Made by a program: the position numbers and the translations under genes
The notes under the pieces: generated by a model
Database searches by the model: none
What the model saw: the letters and a program-made list of their open reading frames with translations, nothing else
What the model was told of the DNA's origin: nothing
From: Flavobacterium panici
GTDB taxonomy: Bacteria; Bacteroidota; Bacteroidia; Flavobacteriales; Flavobacteriaceae
DNA length: 64,000 bases
Direction: 5' to 3'
Assembly: GCF_903819335.1 (NCBI RefSeq)
Contig: NZ_CAIJDE010000038.1
Span: 62,001-126,000 of the forward strand
Shown: positions 1 to 7,292 of the stretch, one piece after another
Layout: every line of letters begins with the position of its first letter
Position numbering within the stretch: the stretch's first letter is position 1

Positions 1-198
1 GCAGAAATTAATGTTCCCGCAAAAGATGGTTTCACAGAACTTATGTATGCTGCGTATTATGGTCATGAAGAAATTGTAAAATATCTTTTATCAATTGGGG
101 CAGATAAAAATGCAATAGCAAAAAAAGGAGAAACGGCGCTTTCTATTGCTAAAAAGAAAAACTTCAATACTATTGTTGATATTCTCGAATCAAACTAA
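1..198 (+). CDS. Ankyrin-repeat protein, 3' end only
   Basis: The reading frame is open from the first base of the window and ends at a TAA, giving about 65 residues of a protein that starts outside the window. The residues show ankyrin helix-turn-helix units: a DGFTELMYAAYYGHEEIVKYLL unit, then a shorter GETALSIAKKKN unit that caps the array. Ankyrin arrays bind other proteins; the partner cannot be told from this fragment. The gene is followed by a 426-base gap with repeats, so it appears to be the last gene of its transcription unit. The family call is secure; the function and full length are unknown. Confidence 0.8.
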   Translation, partial: AEINVPAKDGFTELMYAAYYGHEEIVKYLLSIGADKNAIAKKGETALSIAKKKNFNTIVDILESN

Positions 199-380
199 CA
201 CTTTACACTCTATAATCTTGTCATCTCGACGAAGGAGAGATCTTCATAAGAAACTCTACAAAGATTGGCGATATGCTGTGCGAAGAATGGATTAAAATCC
301 ATCCCTACAATATTTATTGTTCCTTCGGAACTTTACCCATCTTTACAACTAACCAACTTCTGAAAATTAAATTTCTAGTA

Positions 381-462
381 TAGCCCTGATAGAAGCGGCA
401 TCCTTTTGTGGTCTCGTTTTTTTCTAACGAGACTACAAAAGATATAGCGAATAGCAGGACTA
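381..462 (+). repeat. Structured hairpin element, copy 1
   Basis: A 16-bp stem (403-418 with 426-441, one G-T pair) closes a 7-base T-rich loop. It is flanked by conserved arms: tagccctgatagaagcggca on the left and gatatagcgaatagcaggac on the right. The same flanks and stem architecture recur at about 30042-30105 and, inverted, at about 35605-35687. Stem changes between copies are compensated, which points to selection on structure. It may be a small RNA, a terminator or a mobile palindromic repeat. Confidence 0.75.
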
Positions 463-502
463 AAGGTCTTTTGAAAACCAAAATTTCTGCTCCAGAAAAA
501 AC

Positions 503-538
503 CTTTGAACCTCTGCAACTCTGAACCTTTGAACCTCT
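503..538 (+). repeat. Tandem 8-bp microrepeat (CTTTGAAC type)
   Basis: Units start at 503, 511, 519, 527 and 535 with strict 8-bp spacing: ctttgaac, ctctgcaa, ctctgaac, ctttgaac, ctct. The array lies directly before the operator of the pirin gene. Related octamer arrays occur elsewhere in the window (10958, 33110, 33147, 37763, 37875). Confidence 0.65.
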
Positions 539-549
539 CAGAAAAACTT

Positions 550-595
550 CTTAATCTAGGTTAAGTGCGTTTCCTTGACCTTGGTGGTATCTTTG
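550..595 (+). promoter_or_regulatory. Operator plus promoter of the pirin gene
   Basis: The imperfect palindrome CTTAATCTAGGTTAAG (550-565, centre CTAG, one mismatched pair) is followed by a Bacteroidota -7 box TATCTTTG at 588-595. The distance from palindrome start to -7 box start is 38 bp, identical to that before yceI. No clear -33 TTG is present; the palindrome covers roughly the -36 to -51 region, so an activator or repressor of both genes is plausible. The regulator is not identified. Confidence 0.65.
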
Positions 596-624
596 TACTA
601 TAAAATTACAAAACATACAAGATC

Positions 625-1341
625 ATGGAAAATATAATATTACATAAAGCAGAAACAAGAGGAAACGCAAATCACGGATGGCTAAATGCATATCACAGTT
701 TTAGTTTTGCAAGCTGGTACAACCCGGACAGAATTCAGTTTGGAGCGCTTCGTGTTTTAAACGATGATACAATTGCTGCTGGAATGGGATTTGGAACGCA
801 TCCTCATGATAATATGGAAATTATTACAATTCCTTTAGAAGGAGATTTGGCTCACAAAGATAGTATGGGAAATACTGAAATTATCAAAAATGGTGATATT
901 CAGGTAATGAGTGCAGGAACCGGAGTGCAGCATAGTGAGTTTAACCCGAATGCAGATCAACAGACTAAATTGTTACAAATCTGGTTGTTTCCAAATAAAA
1001 GAAACGTTACGCCACGTTACCAGCAAATTACTTTAGATGTTGCGGACAGACATAATAAATTATCTCAGATTTTATCTCCAAATGCTGATGACGAGGGAGT
1101 TTGGATTCACCAAGACGCTTGGTTTAATATGGGAAATTTTGACTCAGGCGTAACTACTGAATATAAAATTAAAAAAGAAGGAAACGGAGTTTATGCTTTC
1201 GTTTTAAAAGGAAACGTAACCATCAACGGTCAGGAATTAAATACTCGTGATGCAGTTGGAATTTCAGGAACTGATATCTTAAATATAAAAGCAAATACAG
1301 ATGCTGAATTTTTATTAATGGACGTTCCGATGAACTATTAA
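625..1341 (+). CDS. Pirin family protein (YhhW-type bicupin)
   Basis: A 238-residue two-domain cupin of the short pirin type, close in layout to E. coli YhhW, which has quercetin 2,3-dioxygenase activity in vitro. The N-terminal cupin carries the metal-binding set H59, H61 (THPHDNMEI), H103 and E105 (GVQHSEFNPN), all in place, so a mononuclear metal enzyme is likely. There is no signal peptide, so it should be cytoplasmic. The physiological substrate is unknown; pirins often respond to redox or electrophile stress. It has its own promoter, with an operator shared with the next gene, yceI, and the two are probably co-regulated although transcribed separately. Family certain, reaction inferred. 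Confidence 0.9.
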   Translation: MENIILHKAETRGNANHGWLNAYHSFSFASWYNPDRIQFGALRVLNDDTIAAGMGFGTHPHDNMEIITIPLEGDLAHKDSMGNTEIIKNGDIQVMSAGTGVQHSEFNPNADQQTKLLQIWLFPNKRNVTPRYQQITLDVADRHNKLSQILSPNADDEGVWIHQDAWFNMGNFDSGVTTEYKIKKEGNGVYAFVLKGNVTINGQELNTRDAVGISGTDILNIKANTDAEFLLMDVPMNY

Positions 1342-1410
1342 TTCAACAGCAATTTTCAAACAATAAAAACAAAACAAACTGGGAATCAAATATTTATTTC
1401 GTCTTCATTT

Positions 1411-1456
1411 CTTAATCTAGGTTAAGTGCCAAACGAAGACAACCGAAGTAACTTTG
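1411..1456 (+). promoter_or_regulatory. Operator plus promoter of yceI
   Basis: The palindrome CTTAATCTAGGTTAAG (1411-1426) is identical over 16 bases to that before the pirin gene. The -7 box TAACTTTG lies at 1449-1456, again 38 bp from palindrome start to box start. The flanking sequence differs, so the match is not a simple recent duplication of the whole promoter. Confidence 0.65.
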
Positions 1457-1498
1457 TCCTATCAAAATGAAATAAATTAATATTTAAAAAATAAAATT

Positions 1499-2032
1499 AT
1501 GGCAACTACAAAATGGTCAATTGACCCAACACATTCAGAAATTGGTTTTAAAGTTAAACACATGATGTTTACAAATGTTTCAGGCAAATTTGGAACTTAC
1601 GACGCTACAATTACTACAGACGGAGACAACTTCGAAAATGCTCAAATTGAATTTTCTGCTGATATTGCTTCTGTTGATACTGCAAATGCAGACAGAGACG
1701 GACATTTAAGAAGCGGAGATTTCTTTGATGCTGAAAATCATCCAAAATTAACTTTCAAAGCTTCTTCTTTCAAAAAAATCAATGAAGGAAGCTATGAAAT
1801 TACTGGAGATTTAAACATTAAAGGTGTTTCTAAAAGCGTAACTTTTCCTGTAGAATATAGCGGAATCCTAACTGATCCTTGGGGAAATACAAAAGTAGGT
1901 TTAAGCATTGAAGGAAAAATCAATCGTAAAGATTGGGGTTTAAACTGGAACTCAGCTCTTGAAACTGGAGGTGTTTTAGTTGGTGAAGAAGTAAAATTAA
2001 ACATTGAGTTACAATTTGTAAAACAAGCTTAA
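1499..2032 (+). CDS. yceI: YceI family protein
   Basis: A 177-residue protein that is one complete YceI-like domain, an extended lipocalin-like barrel known to bind polyisoprenoids or amphiphiles. The family start WSIDPTHSEIGFKVKHMM and the central DFFDAENHPKLTFKASSF motif are both clear. No signal peptide is visible, unlike E. coli YceI, which is periplasmic, so this is probably a cytosolic form, as is common in Flavobacteriaceae. The ligand is unknown. It is preceded by the operator shared with the pirin gene and followed by a doubled terminator. The co-regulation suggests a joint stress role. Confidence 0.92.
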   Translation: MATTKWSIDPTHSEIGFKVKHMMFTNVSGKFGTYDATITTDGDNFENAQIEFSADIASVDTANADRDGHLRSGDFFDAENHPKLTFKASSFKKINEGSYEITGDLNIKGVSKSVTFPVEYSGILTDPWGNTKVGLSIEGKINRKDWGLNWNSALETGGVLVGEEVKLNIELQFVKQA

Positions 2033-2052
2033 TACTTTATAATAGGTTTTAA

Positions 2053-2150
2053 TTTGGTTGGTTACGAAGCCTGCACTTTTTCTCGGGAGTACAGGTTTTT
2101 TTTTGGTTGGTTACGAAGCCTGCACTTTTTCTCGGGAGTGCAGGTTTTTT
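2053..2150 (+). terminator. Tandemly duplicated rho-independent terminator
   Basis: Two near-identical 49-bp units follow yceI. Each holds an 8-bp stem CCTGCACT/AGTGCAGG (2070-2077/2088-2095 with one mismatch; 2119-2126/2137-2144 perfect) and a run of nine or more T. The units differ at few bases, so the duplication is recent or under homogenising selection. Confidence 0.75.
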
Positions 2151-2156
2151 TTTGGT

Positions 2157-2337
2157 TTGCCACGAATTACACTAATTTCCACGAATTTTTTTTTTCTCAA
2201 ATGCTGATTTTTTTTTGCCACAGATTAAAAAGATTAAAAAAGATTTTTTTCTGTATTGTGAAAATAAATAATCTGTGAAAATCCTTTTAATCTGTGGCAA
2301 AAAAATAATTCGTGAAAATTAGTGTAATTCGTGGCAA
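2157..2337. repeat. Nested long inverted repeat between converging genes
   Basis: The outer arms 2157-2187 and 2307-2337 (31 bases each, ttgccacgaattacactaat and its complement) enclose inner arms 2215-2235 and 2280-2300 (ttgccacagattaaaaagat and its complement, one mismatch). The region could fold as a roughly 180-base hairpin. The two arm pairs resemble each other, as if a palindromic repeat had inserted inside another. It lies between yceI and the araC-type gene, which converge. Confidence 0.75.
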
Positions 2338-2343
2338 CAAAAA

Positions 2344-3207
2344 TCAACGCACAGTGTTTCGAAATTCTGTTGGCGATAATCCTGTTTGTTTTTTGAAGAA
2401 GCGGGAGAAATAGGAATAATCTTCGTAGCCGACTTTAAAGGCAACTTCGTTTACGGCTAATTGTTTATCGATCAACATTCTTTTTATTTCTAGGATTACA
2501 CGATCTGTGATAACTTCTGTGGCTGTTTTTTGCAGAATTTCATTGCAGATTCTGTTTAAATGCTTTAATGTAATATTTAATTTTTCTGCGTAGAAAGACG
2601 GCAATTTTTCAGTTCTGAAATATTCCTCTAAAAGCGATTCAAACTTATTGATTTTAATATTGTACGAATGGGTTTGATGCGAATACGTTTCGCCATATTT
2701 GCGTGCAATTTCGATATGAATTGAATCTAATAAATTCAGCATTTTATCCAGCTGATATTTATTATTTTGATTGTTTTCCTGAATCAGCAAATCAAAATAA
2801 GGCTGAATTTTCGGAATTTCTTTTTCTTCGAAAACCAACTCCGGTCGGTTATGAATGGAATGATAGAAATTATAATCGTTGATGTTTTTTTGTCCGAAAT
2901 ATAAATTATACAATTCCTGCGAAAAAATAATTACAAAGCCTTCAACATCTTTTGATAAACTCCAATGATGCATTTGCCCTGGCTGCAGTACAAATAAACT
3001 TCCTCTTTTTATTTCGAATTGGTCAAAATCAACTTCGTGCTGCCCGGAACCTTTTGTAAAAAATACCATTAAATAGGAATCATGGCGATGTGGTTCTTCT
3101 ACAAAACTGTGGTTTTTTAAATGTTCTGTAAAAGTATTGACGTAAAAATCGCGATGAATATCATTGCAGCTAAAATTCTGAACGCTGTAAATGGGATATT
3201 TTTTCAT
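2344..3207 (-). CDS. AraC family transcriptional regulator
   Basis: A 287-residue regulator with an N-terminal cupin-like sensing domain (about residues 20-115) and a C-terminal double helix-turn-helix of the AraC/XylS type (about 190-285). The second helix-turn-helix ends with the family signature VNEVAFKVGYEDYSYFSRFFKKQTGLSP. The inducer is unknown. It is transcribed away from the DUF983 gene with a 96-bp shared intergenic region, so it may control that gene or itself. It is also two genes from the yceI/pirin operators and is one candidate for binding them, but nothing in the sequence proves it. Confidence 0.9.
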   Translation of the reverse strand: MKKYPIYSVQNFSCNDIHRDFYVNTFTEHLKNHSFVEEPHRHDSYLMVFFTKGSGQHEVDFDQFEIKRGSLFVLQPGQMHHWSLSKDVEGFVIIFSQELYNLYFGQKNINDYNFYHSIHNRPELVFEEKEIPKIQPYFDLLIQENNQNNKYQLDKMLNLLDSIHIEIARKYGETYSHQTHSYNIKINKFESLLEEYFRTEKLPSFYAEKLNITLKHLNRICNEILQKTATEVITDRVILEIKRMLIDKQLAVNEVAFKVGYEDYSYFSRFFKKQTGLSPTEFRNTVR

Positions 3208-3272
3208 AACAAATGTCTTTATTGTGCTAGAATAAGCGAAGATACTAAAAAGGCTTTTATCCTGCTCTGAAT

Positions 3273-3280
3273 TACCTTTG
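3273..3280 (+). promoter_or_regulatory. Probable -7 box of the DUF983 gene
   Basis: TACCTTTG matches the Bacteroidota TAnnTTTG element 23 bases before the start codon. A -33 TTG is not evident. Confidence 0.45.
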
Positions 3281-3303
3281 TATAAATAAAAAACATCAAA
3301 GTC

Positions 3304-3666
3304 ATGTCAAATTCATTAACTCATATTTTAAGCAACGAATGTCCTGTTTGTCATAAAGGAAAAGTATTTACAGACAGAAATATTTTTTTATCTTTCGGTC
3401 TTCCAAAAATGAACGAATACTGCAGTCATTGTAATTACAAGTTCCAAAAAGAGCCTGGTTATTTCTTTGGCGCTATGTATGTAAACTACGGATTAACAGT
3501 CGCTCAGGGAATTGCAACGTATTGTGTTGCTCAGTTTTTCTTTGAGACAAATTTCGATTTAAGAATTATTCCAATCATCGCTGTTGTCATTACTTTACTT
3601 ACTTCTTTCAATCTTAGATTTTCAAGATTAGCATGGATTTACATGTTTAAGGATTATACGAAATAA
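3304..3666 (+). CDS. DUF983 zinc-ribbon membrane protein
   Basis: A 120-residue protein with an N-terminal four-cysteine zinc ribbon (C13/C16 in CPVC and C40/C43 in CSHC) and two hydrophobic segments (about 58-78 and 85-105), matching DUF983. Some DUF983 proteins in alphaproteobacteria lie in cytochrome oxidase loci, but no respiratory gene is near here. The GYFFGAMYVNYGL stretch at the first membrane segment is typical of the Bacteroidota branch. It is a single-gene unit divergent from an AraC regulator. The function is unknown. Confidence 0.85.
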   Translation: MSNSLTHILSNECPVCHKGKVFTDRNIFLSFGLPKMNEYCSHCNYKFQKEPGYFFGAMYVNYGLTVAQGIATYCVAQFFFETNFDLRIIPIIAVVITLLTSFNLRFSRLAWIYMFKDYTK

Positions 3667-3674
3667 AAAAATAG

Positions 3675-3682
3675 TACTTTTG
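3675..3682 (+). promoter_or_regulatory. Probable -7 box of fabD
   Basis: TACTTTTG, a match to TAnnTTTG, lies 56 bases upstream of the fabD start in the 72-bp gap after the DUF983 gene. Confidence 0.45.
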
Positions 3683-3738
3683 CCTTCCAATTGAAACTAA
3701 TTTTCAATTTTAAAAAAAGTAAAAATTAAATTAGACAA

Positions 3739-4614
3739 ATGAAAGCATACGTATTTCCAGGTCAGGGCGCACAGTTTACAGGAATGGGCAAAGACCTATA
3801 TGAAAACTCGGCTTTAGCCAAAGAATTATTCGAAAAAGCCAATGAAATTTTAGGTTTTAGAATTACAGATATCATGTTCGAAGGTACAGCCGAAGAACTA
3901 AAAGAAACTAAAGTTACACAGCCGGCAGTATTTTTACATTCTGTTATTTTAGCGAAAACTTTAGGCGAAGATTTTAAACCAGAAATGGTTGCAGGACATT
4001 CTTTAGGAGAATTCTCTGCATTGGTTGCTAACGGAACTTTATCTTTTGAAGATGGTCTTAAATTAGTTTCTCAACGTGCACTTGCTATGCAAAAAGCCTG
4101 CGAAATCACTCCATCTACAATGGCTGCCGTTTTAGGTTTAGCTGATAATATTGTTGAAGAAGTATGTGCGTCTATCGACGGTGTTGTAGTTGCAGCAAAT
4201 TATAACTGCCCGGGACAATTAGTAATTTCAGGAGAAACTTCAGCAGTTGAAAAAGCTTGTGAAGCGATGAAAGCTGCGGGAGCAAAACGCGCTTTAATTT
4301 TACCTGTTGGTGGTGCATTCCACTCACCAATGATGGAACCAGCAAGAGAAGAATTAGCGGCAGCAATTGAAGCAACTACATTCTCTACTCCTATTTGTCC
4401 GGTTTACCAAAACGTAACTGCCAATGCGGTTTCTGACGCAAACGAAATTAAAAAGAACTTAATCATTCAATTGACTGCTCCTGTAAAATGGACACAATCT
4501 GTACAGCAAATGATCGCTGACGGTGCTACTTTATTTACTGAAGTTGGCCCAGGAAAAGTGTTAGCTGGTTTGATTAATAAAATTGATAAAGAAGCGGTTA
4601 CTGCGAATGCATAA
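3739..4614 (+). CDS. fabD: Malonyl-CoA:ACP transacylase
   Basis: The 291 residues match FabD, which moves malonyl from CoA to acyl carrier protein to feed fatty acid chain elongation in the cytosol. The N-terminal FPGQGAQ motif, the nucleophile S88 in GHSLG, the carboxylate-binding R113 (SQRAL) and the catalytic H195 (GAFHSP) are all present. Length is normal. It stands alone here, away from a fab cluster, which is usual in Bacteroidota. It ends at a bidirectional terminator facing the toxin-like gene. Confidence 0.97.
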   Translation: MKAYVFPGQGAQFTGMGKDLYENSALAKELFEKANEILGFRITDIMFEGTAEELKETKVTQPAVFLHSVILAKTLGEDFKPEMVAGHSLGEFSALVANGTLSFEDGLKLVSQRALAMQKACEITPSTMAAVLGLADNIVEEVCASIDGVVVAANYNCPGQLVISGETSAVEKACEAMKAAGAKRALILPVGGAFHSPMMEPAREELAAAIEATTFSTPICPVYQNVTANAVSDANEIKKNLIIQLTAPVKWTQSVQQMIADGATLFTEVGPGKVLAGLINKIDKEAVTANA

Positions 4615-4659
4615 TTAGTGTTCAGTCTCAGTGACAGTTTTCAGTTTTTAACTGTATAA

Positions 4660-4693
4660 AAAATCCTCATAGACTTATGTTTATGAGGATTTT
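4660..4693. terminator. Bidirectional terminator between fabD and the toxin-like gene
   Basis: A perfect 12-bp stem AAAATCCTCATA/TATGAGGATTTT (4660-4671/4682-4693) with an A run on one side and a T run on the other. It serves two converging genes. Confidence 0.8.
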
Positions 4694-4697
4694 GTTT

Positions 4698-5015
4698 TTA
4701 TAACTCTTTTGCTTCTTCACTGTAATTATTTAGAATTCCAGTAATTAAATAATTTTGATTTCTTTTTTCAAAGAAAATATACCAAGTTGTTCTTGCATTT
4801 GATTTATAAAAAATATAATTCGAACCTAAATATTGAAGTGATTTTGGAGTTTTCTTGGGAGGAAAAGTAGAAGTACTCGAAATAATAAAATCAACTATTT
4901 TATCGATATAATTCTGAGCCGTTTCAAAGAAACCAAAATATTCCTCTTCAAAAAGTGCAAAAACTAAATTATCAAAATATTCAAGAACTGCTTTTTCAAA
5001 AATTATTTTTTCCAA
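4698..5015 (-). CDS. RelE/ParE-like toxin candidate
   Basis: A 105-residue protein with the size and pattern of a RelE/ParE-fold toxin: an N-terminal beta strand, a long helical pair (about residues 8-48, FFETAQNYIDKIVDFI) and a C-terminal strand region (NARTTWYIFFEKRNQNYLITGILNN) where RelE/ParE proteins have their active or binding strands. The start overlaps the end of the small upstream gene by 13 bases, the usual arrangement of an antitoxin-toxin operon. Family residues are too divergent to tell RelE (mRNA cleavage) from ParE (gyrase poison). Toxicity is inferred. Confidence 0.6.
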   Translation of the reverse strand: MEKIIFEKAVLEYFDNLVFALFEEEYFGFFETAQNYIDKIVDFIISSTSTFPPKKTPKSLQYLGSNYIFYKSNARTTWYIFFEKRNQNYLITGILNNYSEEAKEL

Positions 5016-5200
5016 GGATAAGCCTTTATTCTTTTAGACATTTCAGCTTTAAACTCCTCCGGTGTTAACCCTCTTGCAAACTCGGCATCAAAATCAAAAG
5101 TGTCAGGGTCTATGCCTTTAAATTTCGGTTTCTGAATCTCGTATTCAGTTGCAGGTTCTTCAACCTTATTCTTCTTTTTATTTTCTTCTTCCGAATTCAT
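5003..5200 (-). CDS. Small acidic/basic antitoxin candidate
   Basis: A 65-residue, highly charged protein with no hydrophobic core in its first half, likely disordered until bound. The tail FARGLTPEEFKAEMSKRIKAYPWKK resembles the toxin-wrapping tail of short antitoxins. It is first in a two-gene unit and overlaps the toxin-like gene by 13 bases, which implies translational coupling. No DNA-binding domain is apparent, so autoregulation would need another mechanism. Confidence 0.55.
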   Translation of the reverse strand: MNSEEENKKKNKVEEPATEYEIQKPKFKGIDPDTFDFDAEFARGLTPEEFKAEMSKRIKAYPWKK

Positions 5201-5252
5201 AATTCCTACATTTTTTATTCTTACAAATTTACAAAATAAACTGAATCAAAAC

Positions 5253-6170
5253 TTATAAAGCTTTCTTTTCCTTCTTCTTATAATTGACAATAAAAACGCC
5301 AAGAATAATCAGCGCAGTAGCAATAATAAAATCAATTGTAATAACTTCGTCTAAAAGCAACCAACCCAGAAAAACTGCAATTATCGTATTTATATAAGCT
5401 AAAATAGAAACTTGAACTGCTGTAACATGTTTTAAAGCATAACTATAACTAAAAAAAGCAATTACTGATCCGAAAATCGACAAATACAAAGCCGCGAAAA
5501 TACTTCTGGAATTCCACGAACTAAAATCAGGATTTGGCGAAAAAATTGAAGCCAAAACCAACTGAATACAAGACGCAGATGTAAATTGATAAAACAAATT
5601 AAGTACAATATTGTTTGATTTATTGGCGTGTGTTTTGGTGTAAATTGTTCCAATGGCCCAAGCTAAAATCGCAAATCCCATAAACATCATTCCAGTTCTA
5701 TAATCAGCATCTAAAAACGACCCAAGTCCGTCTTTGAATATAAAAACAATTCCCGAAAACCCAATTAATACTCCAACAAAACCTTTAAAGCTCATTTTTT
5801 GCAAACCCACTAAAATGCTTCCAAGAAATATCAATATTGGAGATAACGCACTTATTACAGATGCCAATCCGCTTGGTAATGTCTTTTCTGCAATTGTGGT
5901 AAAACCATTTGCAATTACAATCATCAAAACCGAAGGAATAAGTTGTTGTTTAAAACTCTGCCAACCAATCCATTTTAATTCTTTTTTGAATAATAAAATA
6001 GTCATCATAATCAATCCAGCCAATCCTTGACGAATTGAAGTAACAAACCAAGGCGGAATAGTCTCAACCGCAACCCTGATTCCTAAAAATGTAGTACCCC
6101 AGATAATTCCAACAGCTGCCAGAGCAAAAATCAATTTATAATCTAAACTTTGTTTCATAATAATCAGCAT
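5253..6170 (-). CDS. EamA/DMT-family transporter
   Basis: A 305-residue membrane protein with about ten hydrophobic segments arranged as two EamA repeats (about residues 8-150 and 160-297). The first carries the family pattern GIIWGTTFLGIRVAVETIPPW. Such proteins export metabolites or amino acids; the substrate cannot be read from sequence. A second start, MKQ at residue 5, is equally plausible. The tail is a lysine cluster (NYKKKEKKAL) on the cytoplasmic side. It lies downstream of the galE terminator and appears to be its own unit. Confidence 0.85.
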   Translation of the reverse strand: MLIIMKQSLDYKLIFALAAVGIIWGTTFLGIRVAVETIPPWFVTSIRQGLAGLIMMTILLFKKELKWIGWQSFKQQLIPSVLMIVIANGFTTIAEKTLPSGLASVISALSPILIFLGSILVGLQKMSFKGFVGVLIGFSGIVFIFKDGLGSFLDADYRTGMMFMGFAILAWAIGTIYTKTHANKSNNIVLNLFYQFTSASCIQLVLASIFSPNPDFSSWNSRSIFAALYLSIFGSVIAFFSYSYALKHVTAVQVSILAYINTIIAVFLGWLLLDEVITIDFIIATALIILGVFIVNYKKKEKKAL

Positions 6171-6180
6171 CTAAAAAAAA

Positions 6181-6210
6181 ATCCCAAACTATATTGCTAT
6201 AATTTGGGAT
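6181..6210 (-). terminator. Terminator of galE
   Basis: The stem ATCCCAAA/TTTGGGAT, extended by weaker pairs, is followed on the minus strand by nine T (the A run at 6172-6180). It separates galE from the EamA gene. Confidence 0.75.
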
Positions 6211-6240
6211 CTTAAAATTTTATAATTTTAATGTGGAGAA

Positions 6241-7257
6241 TTATTTATTCCTCACTTTTTGTTCCCATTTCCAGGCGCTTGCCATAGCTTCGTCTAAACT
6301 TAATTCAGCTTTCCAACCCAAGACATTATTAGCCTTATCTGTGTTTGCATATGCTTCTGTAATATCACCTTCGCGACGTGGCTTAATTACGTATGGCAAT
6401 TTTTTATCGCTTACTTTTTCAAAACTGTGAATCACTTCAAGCACAGAACTTCCTTTTCCAGTTCCTAAATTAAAAGTTTCAACTTTCGCTAAATTCTTTT
6501 TATTCAATAAACGCTGTAATGCAATTACGTGCGCTTTTGCTAAATCGACAACGTGAATATAATCGCGAACCGCAGTTCCGTCTGGTGTTGGATAATCATT
6601 TCCGAAAACAGATAATTCCTGACGCAAACCTACTCCTGTCTGTGTAATAAACGGAACTAAATTTTGAGGAACTCCTAATGGTAATTCTCCTATTTCAGTA
6701 GAAGAATGCGCACCAACCGGATTAAAATAACGCAATAAAATCGCGCTAATGTTAGTTACTTTTGCTGTATCTGCAATTATTTCTTCTCCAATTTGTTTCG
6801 TGTTTCCGTAAGGAGACATTGCTGTTTGAACCGGAGCATCTTCTGTAATTGGCATTTTTTCGGCTTGACCGTAAACCGTACAAGACGAACTAAAAATAAA
6901 ACTTGCTTCAGGTTTTTGCTGTAATTCCTGCAAAAGATAAACTAAACTGCTAATGTTGTTTTCGTAATACAACAAAGGCTGCTCAACACTTTCACCAACT
7001 GCTTTTGAAGCGGCAAAATGAATTACCCCAGTAACATCATTATGTTTTTTAAAGAAATCCCGAACGGCACTTTTTTCTCTTAAATCAATTTTTTCGAATA
7101 AAGGCATTTTTCCCGTAATGGCTGTAATTCCTTTTAAAACATCTTCTGAAGAATTTGAAAGGTTATCAATTATCACAACTTCAAAGCCTTCATTTTGCAA
7201 TTCGACTACCGTGTGAGAACCTATAAATCCTAATCCTCCTGTTACTAATACTTTCAT
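6241..7257 (-). CDS. galE: UDP-glucose 4-epimerase
   Basis: The 338 residues match GalE, a short-chain dehydrogenase-type enzyme that interconverts UDP-glucose and UDP-galactose using tightly bound NAD. The N-terminal GGLGFIGSH binds NAD; the catalytic pair Y150-x3-K154 (SPYGNTK) and the serines 123-125 are present. Length is normal. It lies 35 bases downstream of the sugar aminotransferase gene on the same strand, so the two are probably co-transcribed and supply nucleotide sugars for surface glycans. A terminator follows. Confidence 0.95.
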   Translation of the reverse strand: MKVLVTGGLGFIGSHTVVELQNEGFEVVIIDNLSNSSEDVLKGITAITGKMPLFEKIDLREKSAVRDFFKKHNDVTGVIHFAASKAVGESVEQPLLYYENNISSLVYLLQELQQKPEASFIFSSSCTVYGQAEKMPITEDAPVQTAMSPYGNTKQIGEEIIADTAKVTNISAILLRYFNPVGAHSSTEIGELPLGVPQNLVPFITQTGVGLRQELSVFGNDYPTPDGTAVRDYIHVVDLAKAHVIALQRLLNKKNLAKVETFNLGTGKGSSVLEVIHSFEKVSDKKLPYVIKPRREGDITEAYANTDKANNVLGWKAELSLDEAMASAWKWEQKVRNK

Positions 7258-7292
7258 TATTTGGTTGTTTATGTGGTTATTTTGGCTGTTAA

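Larger units (their letters stand above)
199..624. other. 426-base intergenic region with dispersed repeats
   Basis: No convincing gene. From left to right it holds a short dispersed-repeat-like stretch (tcatctcgacgaaggagag, about 220-238), a structured hairpin element (381-462, listed separately), a tandem 8-bp microrepeat (503-538), and the operator and promoter of the pirin gene (550-595). Confidence 0.6.

Noticed and set aside
1792..2004. Antisense frame inside yceI
   Set aside because: A shadow of the real gene with no family features.
2054..2278. Open frame of 74 codons
   Set aside because: It runs through the duplicated terminators and the nested palindrome. Its residues only echo the repeat, including phenylalanine runs from T tracts.
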